From Hirudinaria manillensis (taxonomy: Eukaryota; Annelida; Clitellata; Hirudinida; Hirudinidae), in NCBI GenBank assembly GCA_034509925.1, contig CM067532.1, positions 5,668,142-5,732,141 on the forward strand: DNA of 64,000 nt, in the 5' to 3' direction. The translations under genes and the position numbers were made by a program. Shown here piece after piece: positions 12,180-25,900 of this stretch (positions are counted from its first letter, which is position 1; each line of letters starts with the position of its first letter). The notes beneath the pieces are model-generated. The model was not told where the DNA came from. It saw only the letters and a program-made list of their open reading frames with translations, and did not search any database.

Positions 12180-14243
12180 TTAATCACTGTCATCATCGTC
12201 GTCATCATCATCATCACTGTCATTAGAAAGATCATCATCCTCATCAGATTCTTTAGCTGTTCCTTCTTCTGCAGATTCTTTGGTTGCCCCTTCTTTAGAT
12301 TCTTCATTTGCTCCTTCTTCTTCAGATTCTTCCTCTGAAGATTTCATATCTTCAACAAGATCATTAAAAAATTGTTCCCTCTTCATAACTTCAGCCTTTG
12401 GCACATATTTCTTCTTTGACAGTCGAGCTTTTACACTTTTTCCAATCTGCTCGCTTTCCAGGTCCGACACGTCCCAGAAACGGATATGTTCATCGTGAGA
12501 ACAACTTGCCAGCCAGTTCCCGCAGTGAGAGAGACTCAACCCTTCAATGGGCAGACCTCCGTGGTCACCGACAACATCCACGATCTTGTTGGGGAAGACG
12601 TTAACGGCCCTTTAATTTTTCGAAAATGTTGTTATTCATTATGGCACATTATCAACGAGACACTAACCAGAATTACTACTAACAAACAAAACGTATAATA
12701 CTGAAACTGTATGAGATATTTTAAATAGATAAAAAGCTATAAATGTTTTTTCATTTCTGACTAAAAGGAATGTACAGAAAAATTAAATATGCAATGTTTC
12801 AACATACCTTATAGCATCAGATGCAGCTGTACAAATCATTCCATTAGGTAAAGTAACAATTTTTTCAATAGACATGGGATGACCAGGGTATCTGTCGCTG
12901 ATGTTTCCAAATTCTCCCCAGTTGAAAAAATGTAGAACACCATCTTCACCACCACAAACCACCTTTTCACCATTCTAGAATTTTTAAGTTGGTAATTACT
13001 AAAATAGTTGCATTAACATTTTGTTCAACATGTGTGATGATTGTGATAATGATTTTGATGGCTTGTACATTTGTAATGTTGAGGAAAACAAACCTTAACA
13101 ATGGAAACTGACTGAAGACCAGAATCAAGTAATTCTGATTGAATTTTTAGCTTGAGCTTCCTCAAATCAAAAGCAGTCAATGTCCCTTCACCACTACAAT
13201 CACCAAACACATTATTATTAGGATTTATATTTTAAAAAAATATCTGAAGACCTTGTAGCCAGGAGAAGCTTTTTATGTGAATCGACAATCATGTCAGTTA
13301 TAGTTTCCGAGCTTTCTTTCATCTCCATGATTTGCGCCTTCTGCCTCAAATCCCATAGCTAAACACATAAATTAAAATTAGAAACAATGCAACATCAAAA
13401 TAATTAACAAATCCATGATTGACATTAAATAACGTATTAAAGAAAGCAGCAAACTATAAAATGAGGTAAATAACGTTAATGAAACTAACTTTCAGACCAC
13501 CATCATCATCACCAGTTGCAAACACGTTTCGCCCCACAACTCCCACGCTATAAAGAGCATCCCTGGAATTAAAAGAACAATTTTAGTAGTTTATTTAAAT
13601 GAATTAAGACAATTTATGTTCATTTCCAGTTAACTACTTTTAATTAACTATTTTCTCAGAGGGACTACCGAGATAGAAAGGAAATAATTTTTCATGATTG
13701 GAGTGAAAGACAAAAAATCCAGTGTACAGAAAATTAAACTACATCATATACATCTTTTGCTAAGTTAATAGACTGACAATGTCATCAAGCACTTCATATT
13801 TCATCCTCCCACAAATAAATAATATTAACTAATACTTCTTTACAAGAAATAATACTATAACAACTTTGTTTATAACATAAGCAAGCCAAAATTACTCGTG
13901 TGCTTTCTTCTTTCTAAATTCCATTTGACCGGTCTCAATGTTTGTAACTGAAAATGATTTGTCTGCAGATACTGCAATGAGTTGCTTTCCCTCAGTAAGA
14001 AATCCAAGAGATCTTATTGATCTTTTGTGATTTTCAAAACTCATGATTTCACGAACTTTTTCATCTTCATAAGCATAGCTTGAGGTAAACAAATATTTTT
14101 ATGTTGAAATGCCATCAATAACTAAGCAACAAATAAACTGCTTACATTTGCATATGGCCTTCAATATCACCTGATGATAGCAGTGATTTGGAAGGATGGA
14201 AACAAACACAAGTCGCTTCATGCTTTACTTTGACAGACTCCAT
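12180..14243 (-). CDS. WDR55: WD-repeat protein 55, 385 aa
   Basis: WDR55 is a nucleolar beta-propeller protein involved in rRNA processing and large-subunit assembly. Seven exons join in phase: 14243-14146, 14078-13896, 13562-13490, 13358-13252, 13193-13094, 12974-12808 and 12609-12180. The propeller runs through most of the protein; readable blades include FHPSKSLLSSGDIEGHMQ, ATGDDDGGLKLWDLR, VVCGGEDGVLHFFNW and LASCSHDEHIRFWDVSDLE. The C-terminus is a Lys-rich stretch, then an acidic Glu/Ser/Asp tail ending in a run of Asp, as is typical of WDR55. The length is near human WDR55 (383 aa). The first exon could have a further upstream coding exon, because an AG lies directly before the chosen ATG. 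The gene is head to head with FADD. Confidence 0.94.
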
Positions 14244-14741
14244 CTTTATGACATAATATTACTATTAAAACAATTAGGGGCATCTTTCATTAATGTTCAC
14301 TTGTCACATAATTCTATCAATCCAAGTATGGACAGAGAGAAATAAGTGGAGAATCATATGTGTTTAAAATATGTTCTTCCCTAGGTCCACATAGCGACGG
14401 CTAATTTTCAGATCTCATAACGTGATAGAGAATGTGCAAAATTGTCGAAAGTGGCCTGCATTGCATAAAATCAGTTGTAGAAAATTAGAAACGTAAAACA
14501 AACCTTACGAAGATTTTTAGGCTAAGGCAACCTCGCGGCGCGACACTATATTCCTTAAATCGTCCAAACAAAGCAAATCGTGATTGTTTAAGGATTAAAA
14601 TTAAGCAATTTGCATTATTTGTTGCTCATATTAAAAATGAAATATAAAGTTAATACAAATTACGTTTAACAAAAATAATGCAAATGGATTTTGCAATCGA
14701 TACTACAATTATGTTTTTGGGTATTCCCCTATTAAACAAAC
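14244..14741. promoter_or_regulatory. Candidate bidirectional promoter WDR55/FADD
   Basis: Only 498 bp separate the start codons of the minus-strand WDR55 gene and the plus-strand FADD gene. A locally GC-richer patch (cctcgcggcgcgac) at about 14528-14542 lies inside an otherwise AT-rich region. No TATA box is obvious for either gene. Transcription start sites were not determined. Confidence 0.55.
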
Positions 14742-15370
14742 ATGGATCGACTTAGATTAGTTTTGGTTAATATATCTACTATAATTCAGGAGAGTGAGTT
14801 GGCCAAGTTAAAGTTTTTGTGTGGGGATATGTTTGGTCAAAGGATATTAGAAGAAATAACTGACGCGTTAGATCTTTGGACAAAACTTCAGGAGAAGTGT
14901 TTGATTAAACCAGGTGACGTTTATTACTTGAAAAAATTAATACGGGAGGGCTTACCAAATAGAGAAGATATTATATCGGAATTGGAGAACTATGAAAATT
15001 CAGTCTGTAATGTTCCCCGCAACACTTGCCCTAGACCTCGAGGTATGAATTCTTGGATATATTTGTAAATCTCGAAAACCACCCACTGCAAATGAAGTTA
15101 CTCTTTTTTGTAGATTTGGGCAGAGAACTCGAAATTCTCTGTAACCAGTTACCTCTGAGGGGTCGAAAAATGTTTGTGAGGAGGCTGGGATTGATAGATT
15201 CAGAAATTGATGGAATTGCATTGAGATACCCAAATGATGCCAGAGAGCAGTTTTGGAGGATGTTAACACTTTCAATTGAGAAAGGAAATATAACAAAGCA
15301 AGATTTAATTAAGACTCTGAGAGAGTGTGACTACAATTCAACAGCAGAAATGTTGTCTGCCATTCAATAG
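14742..15370 (+). CDS. FADD: FADD adaptor (death-effector plus death domain), 185 aa
   Basis: FADD links death receptors or other death-domain proteins to initiator caspases through a DED. Two exons join in phase: 14742-15042 and 15114-15370. Residues 1-85 form a DED with the family signature SELAKLKFLC (human FADD has SELTELKFLC) and a later NREDIISELENYE helix. After a short linker of about 15 residues with Cys and Arg, residues 103-180 form a death domain with LGLIDSEIDGI, ALRYPNDAREQ and a terminal LRECDYNSTAEML helix. The DED-DD order and the size (human FADD is 208 aa) identify FADD rather than a caspase. The start is the only ATG before the DED. The domain architecture is complete, with no sign of decay. 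Confidence 0.93.
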
Positions 15371-18300
15371 TCTGTTGATTTAACTAATTTATAAAATGAG
15401 AATGTTTTATGTCTTGCTTTTAACATCAGAAATGCATGCACCATAATATTTCTTTATGTTTTACATTACAAATGTTAAATTCAAACATTTTTAATATGCT
15501 AGTAAGTATTTATGATTATTCCTTTTTCAGCTGGTGCGAATAGCATTTAATTTAAAATTTCTTCGACTTTTATTTGATGTTTAATAATGGAAACATCCTC
15601 AGAATAGCAGACCTTAGTTGTTATCACTCATTTAAGGTTTGTAAAATTATTTAAATTTAAATGCAAAATGAAGGCAAATGAAATACAGCAACAGTAAGAC
15701 AGTAATTATTCCATATTTTATACATTGTTTGAGGATTGGCTTTGGAGCTCACTGATTAGAATCTTTGGGAGTTCCCTTAAAGTGCAGATGCACGTGTAGT
15801 GCCTTATATAATAAAATTACTTAACAGTTCACAACATTCTTAATTTTATAATATGTGTAATATTGATCTATATAAATAAAAATGCAATGTGTGTTTGTAA
15901 TGTGCAAATGTTCTCTGAAAGTACTTAACCAATTGCTTTGAAATTTTGACACAACATAGTACTCGATCAGGGGAATGTTTGTATATAGGTTTCATATATA
16001 TGCCACAACTACATCATGTAAAAATACGCTTTTTTCGCAAATCCGGCCATCTTGCCACGACGACGTCACGGCCTGATCTATGTAAATAAACTTTAGAGAG
16101 ACATTAAAAAGCTCAAACTATCGTAACCCTCACGCAAATTTGTGAAATTGTAAAAATAAACATATTAGAAAATTTCTTTCTTATAAAATTAATAATCAGA
16201 TTGAGCCACAGCAACGCGTGGCTGGGCACCACTAGTGTGTAATGAAATTATAAAATCACATTTGTCTGGAGTGTCCTCTGTATAAAATGCATCATGGCTA
16301 CTCCTGAATTTAGACAGATAATCAGATGGCTCATTTCATTAACTGAAGACTTCCAACTCTTCTTTCAATGACTTTTTTTTATATCTGAGATCCATTGTTT
16401 TTGATGAAGATTATATACAGCTTTGTTGGCAGCAGTGTATGGGTGGTGAGGAGGGCTGGATCAAAATGATCCAATTTTGTAAAGATTTGTGACAAGGAGG
16501 GAAGGCAGATTAAACTTAAACTCTCAAGCTGAATATCTGCATTTTTCCTGGTTATCTTTGTACATTTTTTCCCTCCTAAATTTTATCCCATGTCAAAGTG
16601 TTCTACATGGCCACTGTTTGTGCTCTTGGAAAGCATGGGGAGATTCATTTTAAGTGTACTGAGCTTTTCCTTTTCCAGTAAATCATTTTATTTTGAATGT
16701 TATTGAAGATACGTTTAATTTTATTGCACAATATGAATGTTTGCCATCTCGAACATCGAATTTTTCACTGCTTTAATCGTATTGTAAAATATGATTCGTT
16801 TTAAAATATTCTGTCCAAATGCACGTGAAATGGAAATGGTCAAGGTGCCTTGGTGCTGGATGGATCTTGCTCTGAGCAGAATGATCTGATCACTGACAGT
16901 ATGTTAATAAAAGTAATGATTTGATCTCCCAATCCATCTAATATCACACATAATTCAGATATCCAGTCGAATAAACCGGGACATTATTTTAAAATCACTG
17001 GTCTCCAGTGTACAGACCTCCTTTACTCAAATTAACTGGTTCCCGATGACGTGGGGAAACATCTGGAGATTCCTCTTGGAAGCCGTGAACTTAACGTTAC
17101 AAATAGTAAATGTTTTTCTGTGAAACTATAAACTGTTGTATTAAAGATAATTCTTTGCAAGAAAACAGACATTTGCCAACTTATTAAAACCTAAAATTAA
17201 CTGAGCATCGTCAATTTGAATCTTCGAGAGCCTCATTTCTTTACAAAACGACAATTCCCATCGAAGCTACTCAAAGAAATAATATTAGACAGACTCCCAA
17301 AACACACTCCTTCAATGTCACATTATCTGGATTAAACCAGAATATCAACATTTTGTATTTAAGTAAAGCATTGCTTGTAAAGTCCAAAGGACATCGCAAA
17401 CCCACGAATTGCCTCCGGGGTTATGGAAAACACAGCAGCGCAAATGCCTGAGGTTACAGGACAATAGACGAATGTATTTAGTGTCACAAGTATACGAGAT
17501 TCTTCTCGGTTAAATAATGTCCTAATAATAAATATTATCGTCTCAGTTATTTAACAACAATATTTTCGGAATAAACACAACCATCCCAACAAAAGCTATG
17601 TGGGACATTAATAATCAAAGAAATAATTATCGAGCCAATATGGAAGCTAACGAAATACAGGAAACCACAATATGAACTTTGAAGTTTCGATGTCGGGGCT
17701 GAGCAGACCTTTTCATTGTCAAGTTAATTGTTCATCATTGTGAAGTGCCAGCTAATTACTTCAAGTAACTAAATTTAAATTGAGAAGGGATCACAACTTA
17801 AGAAACACAACAGAAGTTTGTAATAACACAATTAACATTATACAATTACATTGTACGACCACAAGCTGCTTTGACATCGAAATATAGGTATCAACCTTTG
17901 TTCAAACTTAAAGACGAACTTCTTGCTTTATTTTCTTTATGATGTATCATTAATTAAATGAATTTCCAGGATTACAAATGATTACAATTTTAAAGTTTAA
18001 AGTCTAAAGATGTAAAAGTAGCGACAGATCCAGAGTACTTTGAACAGAGGCACACATTGGAATGTAGTTTATTAAATTTAGAGATAAACCTGTCCTTTTG
18101 TGCCCTTCCTTGGTCGATTAAATTCAACGTGATTTGCTTCTAATGCATTTTTAAAAAAGTTTTACGACAAATGCTTAAATTTTGATAACCTCAAGAGATG
18201 ATACTTAACTAAAAACGATATCCACGTGTTTAGATGATATTTTCTACAAATTGTCATAAACTGGATTAACCTTACTATGCCACTGGACACAAATTTGACT

Positions 18301-19034
18301 GGACGGTTATCACCGTTCACATACCAAGTTTAGTGCTTAGAAATTAGAAAACACATTAAAAAATCAGAAAAACAAGTAACAACGTGCCGTAAGACCAAAT
18401 ATTCACCTGAATTAACTCTAGTTCTTAATATTCACGGAACCACGCAAACGCCACACAAAATAGAGTTATTTTATCAAACCTAGCATATTCATTTCATCTT
18501 TTTCTAATTTTGTAACTCTGAACATTTATATTTGAAAATATATCTTAAGAACTAAAATTGACACGCTACAAATATCAAGAATTGACAAATATTAACATGA
18601 TTCGGCATGACATGACTTTAAATTGTGCAAAGCAGTCCTGCAATTGTCAACTGACGAACACTTTTTTAATTGTCTCAATTTGAATTTATTCAGCCCAAAA
18701 GTTTTATTTAATTTACGATTCCTCGAACGGAATTGACGAAACTTAGTGACCAGCGACAAAAAAGAAAAATTACAATTAGAGCTCGTCTTTATTCACTTAA
18801 ACGATAAAAAAAAAACAAATCATCATGATAATGTAACAAATGAGCCTAAGCTGCTCCTATCAAAACTTTAGAACGTATACAAATGTTGGAAAAAAGTTGA
18901 AATGACTGTAAGTTTACAAGCTGACTCGATAAATCTACGAATGTGTCCTTATGACGGGGAACAAAAATTGTAAAACAAGCCTAAATTTCAATCGCACAGT
19001 ATTATTTACCACCTTCTTACCAACGAAATCCATT
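15371..19034. other. Non-coding between FADD and netrin 3' ends
   Basis: About 3.7 kb between the convergent FADD and netrin genes. Apart from a Helitron-like element at 15867-16235 I see no exon, RNA gene or long repeat. The right part should include the netrin 3' UTR. Confidence 0.45.
15867..16235 (+). mobile_element. Short non-autonomous Helitron-like element
   Basis: The element starts TCTATATAAATAAAAATG after a host A. It ends ...GGCACCACTAG before a host T, which fits Helitron insertion between A and T with TC and CTRR ends. Just inside the 3' end, GTGGCTGGGCACCAC can fold as a small hairpin, another Helitron feature. It is 369 bp with no coding capacity and no target duplication. The 5' and 3' wording resembles families common in invertebrate genomes. 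Called from end structure only; a search for other copies was not possible. Confidence 0.6.
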
Positions 19035-22000
19035 TCAAATACTTTCTCTTCCTTTGCATTTGTGAGATTTCGTGATCTGTTTAATTCTCATCGCCTGATG
19101 TTCACTCCAGGGCACCACGAGACTCGTCTGATCGAGGATTACCCCTCCTCTGGAACTGCTCGAGTCTTTCCCTACGATGAGGTACGATTGCTTGACTCTC
19201 AGTCTCGGACATCTGCAGTTGAGATCCTTGATGGAAACCCAAACAGTGTCCTCGCCACGTCTCAGTCTGTCCTTGGATTTCTTGAAGACGCTGAACACCT
19301 GAACGCTGAATTTGGCCCATTCTCCGATTATTTCTCTCGACGTGACTTTAGAATGAATAGCTGCAAAGGCAGATTTAATAATAACTCGAGGTAATACTAA
19401 TATTAATTAATTTAAAAAAAGCTTGGAAATTCATAATTCGTTTCTAACCGTAATCCCTCTTGCAGTATTTAACGGGTGTAATTTTTCTCGATTTTCTTGA
19501 ACAGTTTCCGCAGCCTTCTGAGAAAGACGAAAAGATCTCTAAAAGCCGCAATTGACTGTTATATATTGTCACTAACAAATAAAGATAATAATAATCGTAA
19601 TAAAAATTCGTGACGTATAATGTCATTTCATTTTTAAAATTAATATCAGCTGCCCCTTGAGATTGCTTTGATATTCCATTGCGCAGGTCCTATTGAAAAG
19701 AACCGAAAACATAAACCGAATGGAAAAACCGAATCGCTCGAAAGAAACGACTTTGAACGTCGCACGGAAAAAGTTCGGTTCGTAAAGAGGGCCATATTTC
19801 TTAGACTTGGGATTGTTTTTGTGCGGGTGCTAGAAATGTGTTGTTTATTTTTCCTTCCAATTACCGACTTGGGGAGATGTCTTACGCTAGGCAGGTTAGC
19901 ATGCTAGCGAACAGATGTGAAAATCTGTTGAGGAATATTTCTCTCCTTCTCTGATAGTTTTGAGTCAGCTGCCTGTTTATGAACAGAGGCTCAGCGAGAA
20001 TTTATTTCCTCTGCAACTTCTCAGACAAATTGTTCGCTGATGGCTCATTACGTGCATCATATTCTCCACAGTAACCTCCAATAAGCGCAAATTCAACTTA
20101 CTTTTATCGCTGGTCTTCGTTGACCTGCCGCTCTCTGGAAAGTCAAGAATTTCTGAAAAAAAGATTTTAGTTATTTAATAATATTGCATATTTCTACATA
20201 TATTTCTATTATATATTTAATAATATTGCATATTTCTACATATATTTCTCAATTGCATGTTATTTCTATGTATTCCTGTAAAACATTTATTTCTATTTAT
20301 TGCTGTATTTTATTTCTATTTATTACTGTACAATAGAGCGGAATCACAAGGAAATAGTCTCGGGGGAGACGTAAGTTGGAAATGGAAGTGGCTTTGTTGC
20401 CTTCGCTTCGAGCAAATTAAAAGACGATCGGTACGGGATCATTTAGTGCTTACTGGTGCAAGGGGTTATTGGCGACCTGCTCTGTTGATATCCCTTGGCG
20501 CATCTGTTGCAGTTGAGTCCGGTGACACCCTCCTTGCACTGACATTGGCCGGTCGTCTGGTTGCAGGATTGTCCCATGGCACCGATGGGGTGGCAATCGC
20601 AAGCTGGCAAATAAAAAGAAGTTGATGGATCATTTCAATTGGTTCACATCTGGCGTTAATTCTCCAGTGTAGAATTGGCCGCTACAGCAGAAGAATTTAA
20701 ACACGTGTTTCGCGCGAAACGAAATCATTCATTCTCTCTCTCCATTGTCGAAAAAAGACAATCGCAAGTCGCAACTTTTAAACTTATTTCTTTAAATAAT
20801 TTCTGATATTTTGCTTTTTTTTCCTGCATTTATTAGAGGAATGACAATCGCAACTATAATCATAATCGTTCTAATTAATAATAACTAATTATAAATTATT
20901 ACTATTACTTAAATTACTATTATAAATAATTATAATTATTATTATTAAAACCATATTTTTGTAATAATGTTAATAATAAAAATTGTTATCATCTATTGCT
21001 GCTATCATCATTAATATATTTAATGTTATTTCTACATTAATATTAATAATGGTATTAATTGTTATTGTTATTATTATTATTATTATTGCCCAGCAGAACC
21101 ATGAATAGCACCTGCCATATTATATGGCCTTACGATCCTCCTTGTGCTGATAAGTTCTTGTGAATGCACAGTGATTGTGAAGTGCCAAATTTGTGCAATC
21201 ATTTAATGTCTAGCAAAACTAATTTCTGCTGCTCCCATTTTTATTTATTCAAACTTATTTGCGTTGTTTGCTCCCGTCTTAGAGCAATTTTCTCGCTAGG
21301 GGTAACAATCTGATTGTGTTTGTTCGTATGATGAGTCCTATAATCCAGTCAATTGTCATGACTGCTCTTCGAATCTCATGGAGACCGATTGTAACCAATC
21401 AGAAGACGACAACCTAGAAGAACTTTTGCCTCAACTCGGCTATAAGTCATGCAAGACAAAAGCAATTACTTACACATACAGGCCATCTGGTGAGTCATTG
21501 GTTTCGTCGAGTCCCTGTAGTAACCCTCGGAACAATAGTGGCAGTGCCTGCCCGAAGTGTGATGACGACACTTGACGCATATTCCACCGCTCCTTCTGCC
21601 GGACAAGAGATACATTTCCTTGTTGAATCTGCATCTGTGTGCGTGTTGGTTGCAGTTGCAGGCTGGAATTAATGGTTGTTTTTGTTGTTTGTTATTGTTG
21701 GACGATGCACCGATCGAGTTCCCATGGTTACGGATACAATTGCGACTAATTAACTCCCCGACACTAAATTCAAAGAAATCAGAGGCCATCTAAACGTGTC
21801 CGGCAAGATCTTGAATTTAATGAGTCGGTTAAGTAAACCTTCGGCTGTCATGGAAACTAGGCTGACAAACAGGTGTGGCGCATTGAGAAGAGAAATTCAC
21901 ACGTGTTTTTGTTGAAGCAATTAAGGGCACTCACCTATGCACTCGTGTGCATCTTTCTCGGTAGCTCTGGCCCACGGTCGATCTGCATGGAACGGTTTGC

Positions 22001-22982
22001 ACTTCTCGCAATCTGTGCCAGCCGTGTTGTGCCTGCAATCGCACACGGTCTTTCCCCCGTGGACAATGCACTTGCTGGCATGTCCGTTGCATTTGCACCG
22101 GCCACCGACAGCAAAATCCGATAGGGAGTAATAGAGGGAATCTTTGCTCGAATCCTCCTGTTCAGATTGGCTGCCCATGGTTTCCGTCAGTCTGTTGAAC
22201 GTGACTCGTATGTCGGTGGCAGTTATCCAGTCCTGTAAGACCGGGCTGTTGTCAAAATCATGAGCCGAAGGTCTTCCCTCTAGAGCCACGAAAGCTATCC
22301 TCGATCCCGCTCCTGTGGCAGCCTGGACGTTGTCGATGGAACCACTGTAGGCATCTGTACACAGAGCCTCTTGTTCGTTGGCCTTGTTCACCGTCCCTCG
22401 CGGCGCCTTGTTGTAAATCTTTCTGCACTGACTGGAATAGAACTGGAATGGAATCCAAGTTTTGCCGTGGTCGACACTTTTGAACACCGCCATAGAGTCC
22501 GGTCTTGGTGAGCAAAACTGAAGACTGACGTAAGTTATTTCGAACTTCTTTCCGATGTTCAGAGTCAGCGAAACGTTTTTCGGATGCTGGACGTTGTTTT
22601 CGGAGACCCAACAGGTGAGGTTGTTGGGATTGTTGAGATCCGTCAAATACGAGGCTGGATGTTTCCTCTTGGGATGCGAATTGTCGCATAGGAAGCAGGT
22701 TTTTGTGCCTGCGATTCCTTGATTCGCAGAAGGTTGGCAGTGCTTCGATGGTCCAAATTCGCCACAAGTACTCGTCGCTGTCATCTGACGACTGAAGGCA
22801 ACGTTGACGAAGTCTGCTATGCATCTTTTCGGCTTACCGTCGGAATCGTAACATGGGTCGCTGTTGTCTGGAAGTGGAAGAGAGAATATGTCGATGAATG
22901 TCGAAGAGGAGGCCACACTTCCGAGATGTTGGAAGGTGGCGACAAACAAGATCGCAGATGGAAACCAGGGGAGTAGCTGCAT
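19035..22982 (-). CDS. NTN1: Netrin, 610 aa secreted guidance cue
   Basis: Secreted laminin-related protein that guides axons and cells through DCC/UNC5-type receptors. Six exons join in phase: 22982-21935, 21662-21474, 20603-20454, 20152-20102, 19517-19449 and 19360-19035. A hydrophobic signal peptide ([17 protein letters not shown]) is followed by a laminin N-terminal domain beginning [13 protein letters not shown]. Three EGF-like laminin repeats come next: [24 protein letters not shown] with [10 protein letters not shown]; and [16 protein letters not shown] small Ser/Thr-rich linker exon leads to the basic C345C/NTR module ([24 protein letters not shown]). Length and architecture match netrin-1-type proteins (human 604 aa). 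The ATG at 22982 sits just after a probable leader-intron acceptor; an in-frame extension upstream has no ATG. The symbol denotes the netrin-1/3-like class, not a specific vertebrate orthologue. Confidence 0.95.
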
Positions 22983-25900
22983 TGTTCCTGAATTTGTAAA
23001 ATAGAAAAAAAAATATTTTGATTCGAAATCACTGGAATTTAGCAACTCTAACCTTCTTTGAAAAGTTCAAATAGCAAGAAAACATTGGACCTAGAAATGC
23101 ATAGCTCCTGCTCGGTATTGAACCATGCAAACGACAGAGAAACAAGTTTAAACTAAAAACTAGCGACTACTATCTTCGCAGACGGCGAACTTCTATTCAC
23201 TCGTCTTTAGAGAGTTTTTAGACAAATAGCAACTTTTGAATCGAACAGCACGATATTCTGACATGCGTATGAATGGATTCACAACTGTGAGATTATTTAT
23301 ACCCTTTACTTGTAGATAACAATTATTCAAGAGCCGAATACCGACGGCCCATTTTGGACTCCTCCTTTACATAATGAAATGTTGCCGATGGGCGGAGAAT
23401 TGCCAGTCAATCAGTGTCAGACACCACGAAGTCACTCGTGAGATGTGTCCCCGGTGCTTCAATTGGACAGTGGTGACAGTGCCAAGCTTTCTGAACTTTT
23501 GTGCCGATGTTTCGAAGCACGGCAGACACTTTCAGACGACCATTTTGAGTTTCGATCGAGTTGAATTTATTGACCAGCGGTAAATTAATCGGATGCCGTT
23601 ACAAATAAACTCTTAATAAGCGATTGTGGCAGCTATTAAATTGCCGAACTTGTAAACTTTTACCTCTCGATCTACGACCGGCCAAGGATTAGAAAAACTA
23701 AAAAAAAAAAGAAAGAAAAGCAGTCGTTGTGACAAAATAACAGTTTATAAGTCAATTGCAGAACGTTCTATTTTTAGATTAATTTAGAGCCAAGCAAGTT
23801 CCTCGTTTAAGAGGCTCCAATAAAAAGTTAGCTGGCTTCAGGAGGTGTCCATTGTCATGCAGATGACTGTGATTAGAATAAATTAATTGGGCTTAATGAT
23901 TCGTTAATCAAAGCCTGTCCTTGAAGATCACTTTGAAAGCCCTCGGGCTCTCGGAAGTTCGTGAAAAGAAATTAGTTCGGAAGAACACTTTGTCCTATTT
24001 ACATAATATATTTTTTAATAATAATAATAAAATAAATAATATAAATAAACCGTTCGAATGCTCAATGCTGCAGAATATCCTTGAAAAAGGCACAGAAGAT
24101 TATTTGAGTTATTCGATGTTTTAGTCTGAAGAATTTCGATCAATTCTGAGCTGCGGGGTAGCTAATAGGAGTCCCGATGGAATTTGATTTAATCCACTGC
24201 TTCTCGGAACCCGGTTTGCAAGTGTGCTAGTTATTAAAATTAACTAATAACAGCTAATCTCATTAAGTTCATGTCGAACAATCCCCATGGGAAAAGATTT
24301 AAATGACGACAAGGACTTTGAAAACGAATGGAGGACAAGAATGCCTCACGTGTGAACCCATTTTGCTAGTTGCATTTCGCTTCGGAGTGCTTCAAGAATG
24401 CTGAAGTTCTATTAAATTTTTAAATTGGAAATGGATTTAAACCCGTTTTCTTTATTAATTAATGGCTAATTAATTAATTATATTAACCTAACTTAGCATG
24501 GAGTTCGGTCATATTTTCTAAACTTAGTAATCGTATTTCTCACGATTTCTTGAACAAATTTGATTCTAAAATCAAATCAATCGTCTCAAATTCATGTTCA
24601 GAAACACAACGTGGTTGTTTTCATGGATTGCAGTCACAACAATTACTTTGCGTGAAATATCCACAAAAGTTTAAATAATTCGAACTTATTAATTTCACTG
24701 AAACTGTTTTTTTTTACACCGACGGCACCACAAATCATCGTCAATACTGACGTGAAAATGTGAAAATTCATTTATCAAAAAGCCGATCATGATAATGATT
24801 ACTTATATTTACGGAGAAATAGAAATAAAAACAGTGGCGAAAAAGAAGAAACGTGAAGGAAAGAAGGTGGCAACGATGATGATGATGATGATGATGATGA
24901 TAATGATGAAGCTGATGATGATGATGACGATGAAGATAAAGTTGATGACGACGACGATGAAGATGAAGTTGTTGATTAATGATCGTGGAGAAGAAAATGA
25001 TGTTGATGAAGACATGCGAATCATATATTAAATCCATTTTTGTGATATTACAAATCCGAAAAGGCACAAATAAGATATCAATTTTAAAGCTTCGCGAATC
25101 TGATCGCAGATGTTTTTAAAAAATTAGTCTATAAATTAATCGTAATATTTCGTCAATGAATTGCTTTTTTCAGTGCATTATGAATTAGTTGGCTCCCAGA
25201 AAATGAATTAATCTTGAAAAATCGAATGATTTCAATCTTGCAACCAATCAGAAATGCAACCACAAACGATCACCAAAATGACGTAATAAACTTATTATGT
25301 TGTAAATTTATCTGCGAATTACAAGTAAAACTCACAAAATACGACTTCAAGATATCTAAAAAAAAAACGTATTTCAGTCACTCACCGATTTGAGAATCCG
25401 AGGTTGAAATACCGCCGAAGAAATAAGGAAAATTCGATCAAAATCAATCCTTCCTTGGATTGAAATGATCGGATTCTGTGATTGAAGACCTCAAACCTCA
25501 TGCAGATTATCACGTAGTCGTCAATAGGAGACTGTGACATAACACGATCGCTATGTTACATTCACACATATGCTCCATGATTTGTCAACATCAATGGGCA
25601 GATAAATCAAATTAGTTTTGACGATATTTTTCTTTTGAAATTAATTCTAATTAATTCTAATTTAAAAATTGCTTGGAGAAAATTGGAAAAATTGTTTCTA
25701 ATTCGAGATGTTTTATTGGTTGTTTTGACTCGAATCCTTATTTTCCAAAAAGGACTTGACAACCAGCCTTTCGAGATGGATTTAGTTTCTTGTTTGTTGT
25801 TCTTTGTCTTCGCCGAAATTGTTTACAACTGACCAGGCACGAAAGTACAAATGATTTCGAGTTCGGCACGATATATCTTTAATTACTAAATGCCATTCAT

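Noticed and set aside
18951..19394. 147-codon plus-strand open frame
   Set aside because: It is antisense to the last netrin exon (NTR domain), whose frame, splice site and family match are clear.
20257..20625. 122-codon plus-strand open frame
   Set aside because: Its second half is antisense to the third laminin-EGF repeat exon of netrin; the first half is AT-rich flank.
24768..25067. His- and Met-rich open frames around the GAT array
   Set aside because: These are artefacts of a trinucleotide repeat, which stays open in several frames on both strands.
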